Assembly: GCA_964552195.1 (NCBI GenBank)
Contig: CAZKFM010000001.1
Coordinates: forward strand, 62,001-126,000
Reading direction: 5' to 3'
DNA length: 64,000 nt
Source of the DNA: CAZKAP01 sp964552195
Lineage (GTDB): Bacteria; Bacteroidota; Bacteroidia; Flavobacteriales; Flavobacteriaceae
Made by a program: the position numbers and the translations under genes. Under the pieces are notes generated by a model. That model did not search any database and had not been told where the DNA came from. It was given only the letters and a program-made list of their open reading frames with translations. This document shows positions 1 through 8,101 of this stretch, piece by piece. Numbering within the stretch: position 1 is the first letter of the stretch; each line of letters opens with the position of its first letter.

Positions 1-1745
1 ACACAGATATCCAAAACCTATTCAAGGACAAGGTCCTGGGCCATCCGGCGGGTTTATTCGTTTTGTTTTTTACCGAAATGTGGGAGCGCTTCTCCTTTTA
101 CGGAATGCGCATCCTTTTGGTCATCTTCCTTACCGCACCGCTATTCGGAGACAACCCGGGTTGGGCCAACTGGCCCAGGGAACACGCCCTGGCACTCTTT
201 GGCACCTATGCCTCCCTGCTCTATCTGACACCGATTATCGGAGGCTATATCGCCGATCGCTTCACAGGTTACCGCTGGGCCGTGGTCATTGGCTGCCTGG
301 TCATGACCCTGGGGCACGCTTCCATGGCCCTCGAAACCGAATTCACCCTCTATCTCGGCCTCGCTCTGCTGGTGATCGGCACCGGGCTGTTTAAGCCCAA
401 TATCACTTCGATCATATCGGAAATGTACAAGGGGAACGATGCCAAGAAGGACGGAGCCTATACCATATTCTACATGGGGGTAAATGCCGGAGCCTTCTTC
501 GGGATCATGCTCTGCGGATACCTGGGTGAAAATTTCAGCTGGTCCCTTGGGTTTGGTCTGGCCGGAATCTTTATGTTCCTGGGAATGATGCAGTTCTGGC
601 TCGCCCGCAGTCTTTTCGGAGAAATAGGGGCAAAACCCTCTAAGGAGAAGAAAGACGAGGTTACCGTCGAAGAAGGAGATCGCTTGAATCCATTTACGGC
701 ATTGGACAAGGTGTTGGTTGGTCTTACTGCGGTGATGGGGCTGTTGTGGCTGATCAACGATCCCATGTCCAAGATTGGGGGGATCAACCTGTTCGATTTC
801 GAGTTGATGGGGTATGACGGGGCGACAGCGGTAATTGTACTGGCCCTGCTACTCTTCCTGTTTCTGATTATCACGCGGATATCCCGATATACCACCGTGG
901 TGCGTGACAAGATCATGGCCGTGGCCATCTTCGCCTTCTTTACCATCTTCTTTTGGGCAGCCTTCGAGCAGGCAGCGGGTACGCTAAACATCTTCGCAAG
1001 AGATTATACCGACCGGTCTCTGGAAGGCTCCTATGCTATGTTCTTTAAAGTCGTGGATACCTTCCTGACGGTAGTTCCCCTGGTCATCATCACCTGGGTG
1101 CTCATCCTATTGGCCAGGAAGACCTTCAATAGGATAGGACTCTCCAACATTACCCTGGGTCTGAGCTTCCTGATCATCTGGGGCATCGTGATCTGGAAGC
1201 TGGGCAACGAATTCAGCAAGGACACCACCGAAGTCGGGGCCACCTGGTTTGGCATACTCAATTCGTTTTTCATCATAGCCTTTGCTCCCTTGTTTTCGAA
1301 ATGGTGGGAGAGTAAGTACAACCCCAGCGCTGCAATGAAGTATGCCATTGGACTGATTCTGCTGGGGCTGGGCTTCGCCTTCATCGCCTACGGCTCGCTG
1401 TCCATCCCTCAGGGAGCGCAGACCGCCTCGGTTGGAATGATCTGGTTGATCCTGGCGTACTTCTTCCACACCCTGGGCGAGCTGTGCCTGTCTCCGGTGG
1501 GGCTCTCTTACCTCAGCAAGCTGGTGCCGGGTAGGATGATCGCCTTTATGTTCGGCATCTATTACCTGGCTATAGCCATAGGCCAGAAGGCTGCAGGTTC
1601 CCTGGGAGGAATGATCGATGAGGTCACCGCCAACTACAACCTGGCGACATTCTTCTTCATATTCACCCTGATCCCGGTTTCGGCGGGCATATTGATCGGG
1701 GCCCTGAATCCGCTGCTGAAAAAGCTGATGCATGGGGTGAGGTGA
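1..1745 (+). CDS. POT/PTR-family peptide MFS transporter (5' end outside window)
   Basis: Proton-coupled di-/tripeptide importer of the inner membrane. The reading frame is open from base 3, so the start codon lies left of the window; TTG at 63 is internal. Visible family marks are the ExxER motif on the first helix (TEMWERFSFYG), the PTR2 signature GGYIADRFTGYR and the second signature FYMGVNAGAFFG. About 12-14 hydrophobic segments follow through to the C-terminus, and the length (about 580 residues visible) fits the family. It ends about 200 bases before the next gene with no clear terminator. Family assignment is secure; the exact substrate is inferred from the family. Confidence 0.93.
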   Translation, partial: TDIQNLFKDKVLGHPAGLFVLFFTEMWERFSFYGMRILLVIFLTAPLFGDNPGWANWPREHALALFGTYASLLYLTPIIGGYIADRFTGYRWAVVIGCLVMTLGHASMALETEFTLYLGLALLVIGTGLFKPNITSIISEMYKGNDAKKDGAYTIFYMGVNAGAFFGIMLCGYLGENFSWSLGFGLAGIFMFLGMMQFWLARSLFGEIGAKPSKEKKDEVTVEEGDRLNPFTALDKVLVGLTAVMGLLWLINDPMSKIGGINLFDFELMGYDGATAVIVLALLLFLFLIITRISRYTTVVRDKIMAVAIFAFFTIFFWAAFEQAAGTLNIFARDYTDRSLEGSYAMFFKVVDTFLTVVPLVIITWVLILLARKTFNRIGLSNITLGLSFLIIWGIVIWKLGNEFSKDTTEVGATWFGILNSFFIIAFAPLFSKWWESKYNPSAAMKYAIGLILLGLGFAFIAYGSLSIPQGAQTASVGMIWLILAYFFHTLGELCLSPVGLSYLSKLVPGRMIAFMFGIYYLAIAIGQKAAGSLGGMIDEVTANYNLATFFFIFTLIPVSAGILIGALNPLLKKLMHGVR

Positions 1746-1947
1746 TACTGCGCGGGAAGATTGTTTTTAAAGTACATCGATTGAGTCTTGCCCGCTTGTC
1801 GTCGAAGGGAAATAAACGCGGCCAGAATCAGTGGGTGTTCGTGCTCAGTTATGCTCTTATCCATTCAACGATTTTAACACCGATTGGGTTGGAATTTCCT
1901 ACATATACGCAATCTTTGCAGGACATTACTCCCTAATATCTTAAGCC

Positions 1948-2475
1948 ATGAATTCCAGACTCATTTTATCACTCGCGAGCCTTGTTTTGATCGGTATTTC
2001 CCTTATGGGCTGTTCCTCATCGCGCGAAGTCACAGGGGAAACCACTTTTAAAGAAAGGGATCTGAAAGGAACCTGGGAGGTTATCAATATTCGCTTTGTG
2101 GGCAAGGACGGGCTTTACACGGCCGACCTGCTTGACGTAGCCGATTCCCGCTGTTTCAAAGGAAGCGAGTGGGTGTTTATCCCTAACAACAATACCGGAC
2201 GATTTACTCTTCCTGCAGGGTCGCTTTGTCCAGAACAGTCGCACCGGATACGTTGGTCGTTCTTTAAGAACGATGCAGGCTCGTCGGATTTTCAGTTTAA
2301 ATATGTGGATGAGCGCAACCGCGATCTCTCCAAGTCCAAGTCGGGGTACCGATTGAAGATTGCGCAGCTAAATGTTCCTAATATGGAACTCCGAATTAAC
2401 ACACAAGACGAAAATCGAAACCCGTTTGAAGTAGTTCTCACATTTGCACGGATTTCAGACGACATCAATTTGTAA
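1948..2475 (+). CDS. Lipocalin-like lipoprotein
   Basis: A 175-residue secreted lipoprotein. A signal peptide ends in a lipobox with Cys22 (SLMGC), followed by Ser-Ser-Ser, so it is probably anchored in an outer or inner membrane leaflet. The mature part begins with a Gly-Thr-Trp-Glu-Val strand (residues about 45-50) typical of the lipocalin-like domains common in Bacteroidota, with a Cys pair further on (DSRCFKGSEW and GSLCPEQ) that could form a disulfide. It lies 20 bases upstream of an OmpA-family lipoprotein in the same direction, so the two are probably co-transcribed. Ligand and role are unknown. Confidence 0.75.
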   Translation: MNSRLILSLASLVLIGISLMGCSSSREVTGETTFKERDLKGTWEVINIRFVGKDGLYTADLLDVADSRCFKGSEWVFIPNNNTGRFTLPAGSLCPEQSHRIRWSFFKNDAGSSDFQFKYVDERNRDLSKSKSGYRLKIAQLNVPNMELRINTQDENRNPFEVVLTFARISDDINL

Positions 2476-2495
2476 TAAACCCGAGATCTTTCGAC

Positions 2496-3164
2496 ATGAA
2501 AAAATCCATTTCTTTTTTGCTGATTTGTGGCCTACTGCTATCAAGTGTAAGCTGCAAGTCCCTTCAAAATGCGAATAATACCCAGAAAGGTGCCGGACTC
2601 GGTGTGGTAGGAGGAGCATTGGCAGGCTATCTGATTGGCAAGGATCTCAAAGGAGCCCTCATTGGGGCAGCTATAGGAGGCGTAGCAGGCGGTGTAATTG
2701 GCAATGTTATGGACAAGGAGGCAAAGAGGATCAAGGAAGTCCTGCCTGGAGCTGAAGTGGAACGTGTGGGCGAAGGAATTCATCTGATTCTGGATGATAA
2801 TAGCGGTGTACATTTCGAATTCAACAGCGCTGATTTGACTTCGGATACCAAGGAGAACCTGGATAAGCTGGCCGAGGTGTTCATCGAATTTCCCGATACA
2901 GATGTTGTCCTCCAGGGTCATACAGACAGTACAGGTGACGAGGCCTACAATCAGGGCCTTTCGGAGCGCAGGGCCCGGTCTGTGGCAAATTATCTGAGTC
3001 AAAAGGGTGTTGCCAGTACTCGAATGGCTGCGGAAGGCTTTGGTGAAGCCTCGCCAAGATTTACCAATGCGACTGCAGAAGGAAGAGCCAAAAATCGTAG
3101 AGTCGAATTCGGTATAGTAGCCGGCGAACAGATGATCAAAGATGCCCGCGCTCAGGAAAACTAA
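2496..3164 (+). CDS. OmpA-family lipoprotein with glycine-zipper segment
   Basis: A 222-residue lipoprotein: signal peptide with lipobox Cys20 (SSVSC), a glycine-zipper hydrophobic hairpin (residues about 32-73, GAGLGVVGGALAGYLIG and a second Gly-rich strand), then an OmpA-like peptidoglycan-binding domain (about 105-205). That domain shows the expected FEFNSADL start, GHTDSTG, LSERRARSV and KNRRVEF motifs, whose Asp and Arg contact diaminopimelate in the family. The protein therefore probably tethers the outer membrane to peptidoglycan. It follows the lipocalin-like lipoprotein by 20 bases and is the last gene of that pair. Confidence 0.9.
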   Translation: MKKSISFLLICGLLLSSVSCKSLQNANNTQKGAGLGVVGGALAGYLIGKDLKGALIGAAIGGVAGGVIGNVMDKEAKRIKEVLPGAEVERVGEGIHLILDDNSGVHFEFNSADLTSDTKENLDKLAEVFIEFPDTDVVLQGHTDSTGDEAYNQGLSERRARSVANYLSQKGVASTRMAAEGFGEASPRFTNATAEGRAKNRRVEFGIVAGEQMIKDARAQEN

Positions 3165-3475
3165 TTTCTTATGGATAAGCAGGCACTCATCGAATAGAAG
3201 GAGAACACGCCACGGGGATTGTTTAACTGGAACGGAGTCATCGGTGATTTAACTATTTAGGTTGAATGTAATCAGTATTCGGATATTATAATGAGCCAAT
3301 GGCCTGACAATGAGGCAGGAGCTTGCCGATTCCGAGCCTATAGTGTAGGGGGCAGAAGAAGATATTTTTTAGGGGGTGTACCCGGACACCATCTCTAAAA
3401 ACTTCCACAAAACCCTAATTATCTGGTATTAATCACATTTATCCCTACCTTCCCGGCCATATCCGAATCTCTGTT
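3165..3475. other. Intergenic stretch, nothing recognised
   Basis: About 310 bases between the OmpA-type lipoprotein and the sterol-desaturase-like gene. It turns more AT-rich towards the right end, where the promoter of the downstream gene would be expected, but I see no confident TAnnTTTG box, terminator hairpin or coding remnant. Confidence 0.5.
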
Positions 3476-4396
3476 ATGCTCGAAGAATATCTCAACCTTT
3501 TAAAGTGGGCCTTCCCATTCTTTTTTCTGTTTATCATAGTGGAATACGTGGTCACTGCAGTAAAGGAACTCAAGGTTTACAACTTCAAAGACTTCCTGGC
3601 CAGCAGTGCCTTCGGTATTGGCACCATACTGCTCACTCCGCTCATTAAAGCCTTTATTACCACCACTCTCTTCTTCTTGATGTACGAGCTATTCAACCCG
3701 GTAGTGGACGGCACCCGTACGCACCTATTGGGTTACCAATCCTTCCAATGGCAGTGGTATGCCTGGGGACTGTGCATGCTGTTGGACGACTTCTTTTACT
3801 ATTGGTTTCACCGACTGAATCATACCGTGCGCATACTTTGGGCGGCACATATCGTCCATCATTCCTCCAACCATTTCAATTATGGAACGGGTGTCCGAAA
3901 CGGCTGGTTTACCCTGTTTTATAAACCGCTTTTTTATATGTGGATTCCTGCTATGGGATTTCGGCCCGAGATGGTTCTCGCCTGCATGGTTATCGAATCC
4001 CTTTGGCAATTCCAGCTTCACAATAAGTACGTTCCTAAACTCGGATTCTTGGAGCGATTCATTAACACTCATACCATGCACCAGGTGCACCACGCCAAGA
4101 ATGTGGAATACCTGGACAAGAATCATGGAGGCTTCCTGAATATATTCGACCGCATATTCGGAACCTGGAAGGAATACGACGAAAACATCGAGATACAATA
4201 CGGAGTGGTGCACGACCCCGAATCCTACGACCCCTGGGTAATCCTGACCCACGAATACGCTAACATGATAAGAGATGTCAAGTCGGCCAAAAACCCCTAC
4301 GAAGCGTTTATGTACATCTTTGGCGAACCCGGCTGGAGCCCCGATGGTTCCACCCTGACGGTAAAGCAGCAGCAGGCGCAGTTGAAGGATTCCTAA
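3476..4396 (+). CDS. Sterol desaturase / fatty acid hydroxylase family protein
   Basis: A 306-residue integral membrane di-iron enzyme of the fatty acid hydroxylase superfamily. Three to four hydrophobic segments occupy the N-terminal half. The eight-histidine signature is visible as HRLNH, HIVHHSSNH and HTMHQVHH, which bind the two irons used for O2-dependent C-H hydroxylation or desaturation of a lipid. The spacing and length match the bacterial sterol-desaturase-like group. The substrate (carotenoid, fatty acid or other lipid) cannot be told from the sequence. It stands alone, about 115 bases from the next gene. Confidence 0.9.
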   Translation: MLEEYLNLLKWAFPFFFLFIIVEYVVTAVKELKVYNFKDFLASSAFGIGTILLTPLIKAFITTTLFFLMYELFNPVVDGTRTHLLGYQSFQWQWYAWGLCMLLDDFFYYWFHRLNHTVRILWAAHIVHHSSNHFNYGTGVRNGWFTLFYKPLFYMWIPAMGFRPEMVLACMVIESLWQFQLHNKYVPKLGFLERFINTHTMHQVHHAKNVEYLDKNHGGFLNIFDRIFGTWKEYDENIEIQYGVVHDPESYDPWVILTHEYANMIRDVKSAKNPYEAFMYIFGEPGWSPDGSTLTVKQQQAQLKDS

Positions 4397-4510
4397 GCAG
4401 CTCTTCTCCCGGGCACCTTTCCTATCGATCGCCATCTCATAGAGTGCTGGGGCACACAAGAATGGAGAAAGCCCGTTAGGTAAAAGTTTTTTCTCAGAAC
4501 TTTACGCCCT

Positions 4511-6037
4511 ATGGAACTGAATAACATCGACAAAGTAGAGCTGATGTACCTGCAGTTCGAGGATTACCTGGAACTGAAGGAAGCCATGGTTTCGGCTTAT
4601 ACGTCCATGCCGGATGCCTACTGGCGGGAACACCACATTAAGGTGTTGCTGGAACGCTTTCCGGAAGGCCAGGTGGTCATCAAAGCAAACGGGGTACTGG
4701 CGGGTTGTGCCCTTTCCATTATCGTCAATGACGATGACTTCGAGGACAGCCATACCTACAAGGAAATCACGGCAAATTATACCTTCGATTCGCATAACCC
4801 AAAAGGCAATCTTCTATACGGGATCGACATTTTTATTAAGCCCGAATTCCGGGGCCTTCGACTCGGACGTCGCCTCTACGACTACCGAAAGGAATACTGC
4901 GAGAAGAACAACCTGAAGGGCATAGTTTTCGGTGGGCGTATCCCCAATTACCACCAGTACGCGGACAGTTTAAGTCCGAAGGAATACATCGATAAAGTCC
5001 GCAGGAAAGAGATCGACGATCCTGTTCTTAACTTTCAGATATTTAACGACTTTCATCCCGCCCGAGTGGTCAAGGGCTATCTCGAGGGGGATGAGGCATC
5101 CAACGAATACGCCGTTCTGCTCGAATGGGACAATATCTTCTACGAAAAGAAGACGCCTAAGGCCAAGACCATCAAGAAGGTGGTGCGGTTGGGCCTCATT
5201 CAGTGGCAGATGCGCCCCTACAAGGACATCGACACCCTGATGCATCAGGCTGAATATTTTGTCGATGCGGTCTCGGGTTACCGATCGGATTTTGCCCTCT
5301 TTCCCGAGTTCTTTAATGCCCCGCTCATGTCCAGGTACAATCACCTGGGCGAATCGGATGCCATACGCGAACTGGCCGGATATACGGAAGAAATCGTGCA
5401 GCGATTCTCCAACCTCTCCATCTCCTACAACATCAACATCATTACCGGCAGTATGCCTGAGGTTAGGGAGAGGAAACTCCTCAATGTGGGCTACCTGTGC
5501 AAACGGGACGGGACCATAGAGCGCTATGAGAAAATTCACGTAACCCCGGATGAGGCCAAAGTATGGGGCATGCAGGGAGGCGATCAGCTCAAGGTATTCG
5601 AAACGGATTGCGGGAAAATAGGCATACTCATTTGCTACGACGTGGAATTCCCCGAACTGGGCCGGATCCTGGCCGACCAGGGCATGGACCTGCTCTTTGT
5701 TCCATTCCTCACCGATACACAAAACGGATACTCACGGGTCCGGAATTGCGCCCAGGCACGGGCGATCGAGAACGAATGCTATGTAGCCATAGCCGGTAGC
5801 GTGGGCAACTTACCTAATGTGCACAACATGGACATACAGTTCGCCCAGTCTATGGTATTCACTCCTTGTGATTTTGCCTTTCCCACCAACGGCGTAAAAT
5901 CCGAAGCCACGCCCAATACCGAGATGATACTGATCACCGATGTGGACATCGACCTGTTAGCGGAACTTCACCAGTTCGGCAGCGTTCGCAACCTCAAGGA
6001 TCGCCGAACCGACTTATACAAATCTCTGGGTCGCTAG
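4511..6037 (+). CDS. Fused GNAT acetyltransferase - carbon-nitrogen hydrolase
   Basis: A 508-residue two-domain protein. Residues 1-about 200 are a GNAT acyltransferase fold with the acetyl-CoA loop region at IKPEFRGLRLGRRLYDYRKE. Residues about 225-505 are a nitrilase-superfamily amidohydrolase with all three catalytic residues: Glu266 (FPEFFNAP), Lys341 (YEKIHVTPDE) and Cys375 (ILICYDVEFPE). This fused architecture is known in bacteria. The nitrilase part hydrolyses C-N bonds of amides, while the GNAT part may acylate an amine; substrates are not known. Neighbours give no pathway, and the downstream HupE gene is convergent. Confidence 0.92.
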   Translation: MELNNIDKVELMYLQFEDYLELKEAMVSAYTSMPDAYWREHHIKVLLERFPEGQVVIKANGVLAGCALSIIVNDDDFEDSHTYKEITANYTFDSHNPKGNLLYGIDIFIKPEFRGLRLGRRLYDYRKEYCEKNNLKGIVFGGRIPNYHQYADSLSPKEYIDKVRRKEIDDPVLNFQIFNDFHPARVVKGYLEGDEASNEYAVLLEWDNIFYEKKTPKAKTIKKVVRLGLIQWQMRPYKDIDTLMHQAEYFVDAVSGYRSDFALFPEFFNAPLMSRYNHLGESDAIRELAGYTEEIVQRFSNLSISYNINIITGSMPEVRERKLLNVGYLCKRDGTIERYEKIHVTPDEAKVWGMQGGDQLKVFETDCGKIGILICYDVEFPELGRILADQGMDLLFVPFLTDTQNGYSRVRNCAQARAIENECYVAIAGSVGNLPNVHNMDIQFAQSMVFTPCDFAFPTNGVKSEATPNTEMILITDVDIDLLAELHQFGSVRNLKDRRTDLYKSLGR

Positions 6038-6076
6038 GTGAAAAGGGATGGAGAGGGGGCGTACTACTTTCAACAA

Positions 6077-6760
6077 TCAATGCGACCCCGAGAAATAATG
6101 CACAAGCTGAAAGGCAGTCAATCCGACACCGGCGACCACCAGATATACATTCACGGCCTTGTAAAAGGCGCCGTAGCTGCTTTGCTTTCGCCAGAGTTGA
6201 ATCAGGAAGATCACCGGGATCAATACGGCCACCTGTCCCAGTTCCACCCCCAGGTTAAAGCTCAGGATTTTACCCAGGAAGTCCGTTTCCCCCAACGCAA
6301 ACGATTGTAAACGTGTAGACAGGCCCATGCCGTGTATGAGTCCGAACAGGAACACCATCAGCAGCAGGTTAGGAGAGCCCGTTCGGAATACGCGTTCGAA
6401 GCCCCCGAGGTTTTCGAACCCCTTATACAGCACACTCAGGCCAATTACGGCATCGACCAGGTGTTCATTAACCTGTATGCCGAGATAGGTTGCCCCGGTT
6501 AGCGTTATACTATGACCCAGGGTAAAAACGGTGATAAACTTGAGGATATCGCGAAAACCGGTCAGGAAAAAGATCACCCCCACCAAAAAAAGAATGTGAT
6601 CGTAGCCGGTGATCATGTGCTTGGCTCCGACCCAGATATAGGAGAAGAGATCCCCATCCATGAGCACCTGACGGTCACTGTCGCTCACGTCGTGTGCCAA
6701 AAGGGCGAGAGGCAGCAACAGCGTCAATGCCGTAAGTAAACGTTTAGAAACGCGTATCAT
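6077..6760 (-). CDS. HupE/UreJ-family membrane protein
   Basis: A 227-residue polytopic membrane protein with about seven hydrophobic segments and a cleavable-looking N-terminus ending LLALLAHDV. Family marks are the metal-binding HMITGYDHILFL motif and GLIHGMGLSTRL. HupE/UreJ proteins are implicated in nickel or cobalt entry, and a broader group occurs beside secreted histidine-rich proteins. It begins one base after the stop of the upstream histidine-rich DUF4198-like gene, so the two form a tight operon transcribed leftward. The cargo metal is inferred, not shown. A TAAACGTTTA palindrome sits over codons 5-8. Confidence 0.88.
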   Translation of the reverse strand: MIRVSKRLLTALTLLLPLALLAHDVSDSDRQVLMDGDLFSYIWVGAKHMITGYDHILFLVGVIFFLTGFRDILKFITVFTLGHSITLTGATYLGIQVNEHLVDAVIGLSVLYKGFENLGGFERVFRTGSPNLLLMVFLFGLIHGMGLSTRLQSFALGETDFLGKILSFNLGVELGQVAVLIPVIFLIQLWRKQSSYGAFYKAVNVYLVVAGVGLTAFQLVHYFSGSH

Positions 6761-6761
6761 A

Positions 6762-8021
6762 CTACTTTTTACGGTTGAACCAGAAAAAGAGGATTACCAC
6801 CAGAACGATGCTGCCGATCCAGTACACATAAGAGGGTAACCCTGCGTCCTCATGAGTGTGCGTATCCCCATCGTGAGAATGCGAGTGTCCTTCTCCCACA
6901 GCAAAAGTGAGCGTGGCCCAGTTCGACTCGTGGGTCAGCCCTAGCTCTTCGGAAGGAACCAGATGAATGGTTCGCAGGTACCATACTCCCGTTGCGGAAA
7001 TATCAACCTCGACCATACCGTTTCCGTCCGTGCGTAACTGTAGGGTCCCCTCATGCGTGTGCCCTTCCTCTTCCGAGCCCTCGTCAGCATCCATTTTATC
7101 ATGGCTATGTCCCTTGTCATCGTTTGCATGCGTGTGCGTGGTTCCGTCCTCATGGGTGTGCTCCTGGTCTTGGCTTTCATGGGTGTGCGATTCAGAATTA
7201 CCGGCATGGCTATGTCCCTCGTCATCGTTTGCATGAGTATGCGTGGTTCCGTCCTCATGGGTGTGCTCCTGATCTTGGCTTACATGGGTGTGCGAATCAC
7301 CATCCTCGTGGGTATGTTCCCCCTCGTTTTCGTGACTGTGTCGGGTGCCGTCCGCATGCGTATGTTCACCGTCGGAGTGGCTGTGCACATCGGGTTGGTA
7401 ACCCACGTACACCAGTTGGCTTGGAAGAGGCTCGCCATCCCGAAGCAGTTGCACCCGCAGGCTATGACCGGGATGCAGGTCATAAGGGTTGTCTTGGGGG
7501 ACAAATTCGATGGGATAGTCCAAAACCGTCTTCCAGTCTTCGCTTAACCTATCTCCTACCTGGAAAATGGTCTTCACGTGCTTGGAGTAGCGTTCAACGG
7601 CATCGTCCTGTAGCGTTTCCGTGTCTTTCCTTCGGGCCAGTTCGTCCAGTACTCCATCGTGTTCCAGGTAGCCATTGAAGTCCTCCGCAGTCATTTCTAT
7701 ATTCCTGGGACGGGTGGAAACCCCGGCCACCCAGGTGCCTTCATCCCCGGTCGTGAATCGCAAGAAGGTCGTGTTGTTCTTTTCGAACCAGTCCGTGGTA
7801 TCTACCGCCTGGCGATTACCGTTGCCGACCAGGCTCACATCGAGCATGCGGTCGCGGCTGATCTCGTTATCGCTTTTATCAAAGGTGCCGTTAAAGAGGT
7901 GAATCACGGATTCGGTATGGGCCTGCAGGAAATAGCTGTCCATTTTCAGGTACATGTCGTGGCTGCAGAGCAACAGGATCAGTAAGGCGCCGAGGAGGGA
8001 ACGTTTCATGTGGATCTTCAT
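6762..8021 (-). CDS. Histidine-rich DUF4198-like metal-binding membrane protein
   Basis: A 419-residue protein with an N-terminal hydrophobic signal (the ATG at 8009, Met5, is an equally good start), an extracytoplasmic beta-rich region resembling DUF4198/NikM-type substrate-binding proteins, and one C-terminal membrane helix followed by RKK. Between residues about 210 and 330 is a long insert made of His-Thr-His, His-Ser-His and Glu-Asp-Gly units, which should chelate many transition-metal ions; another short His cluster (GHSHSHDGDTHTH) precedes the C-terminal helix. It is directly followed by HupE, so it probably delivers or buffers Ni, Co, Zn or Cu for that carrier. The insert is built from DNA repeats. 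Confidence 0.8.
   Translation of the reverse strand: MKIHMKRSLLGALLILLLCSHDMYLKMDSYFLQAHTESVIHLFNGTFDKSDNEISRDRMLDVSLVGNGNRQAVDTTDWFEKNNTTFLRFTTGDEGTWVAGVSTRPRNIEMTAEDFNGYLEHDGVLDELARRKDTETLQDDAVERYSKHVKTIFQVGDRLSEDWKTVLDYPIEFVPQDNPYDLHPGHSLRVQLLRDGEPLPSQLVYVGYQPDVHSHSDGEHTHADGTRHSHENEGEHTHEDGDSHTHVSQDQEHTHEDGTTHTHANDDEGHSHAGNSESHTHESQDQEHTHEDGTTHTHANDDKGHSHDKMDADEGSEEEGHTHEGTLQLRTDGNGMVEVDISATGVWYLRTIHLVPSEELGLTHESNWATLTFAVGEGHSHSHDGDTHTHEDAGLPSYVYWIGSIVLVVILFFWFNRKK
7101..7295. repeat. Two 105-bp-spaced imperfect direct repeats in the His-rich insert
   Basis: About 90 bases starting at 7101 recur almost unchanged starting at 7206, an offset of 105 bases (35 codons). Both encode on the minus strand the His-rich unit with EHTHEDGTTHTHANDD. 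Differences are scattered single bases. The exact codon-multiple offset keeps the reading frame and suggests in-frame duplication. Confidence 0.85.
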
Positions 8022-8101
8022 TTATTGGCCTAAACTAAGCATTGCCGGGCTGATGGACAACGGTTGATCCAAACATGATTCGGAGTCATCGGTCATTAAA
8101 C

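Noticed and set aside
1742..1936. 64-residue frame after the POT transporter
   Set aside because: Starts inside the transporter stop, has no recognisable motif and poor codon use.
7053..7547. Long plus-strand open frame opposite the His-rich gene
   Set aside because: It is a shadow of the repetitive His codons on the minus strand; the minus frame has signal peptide, domain and operon context.
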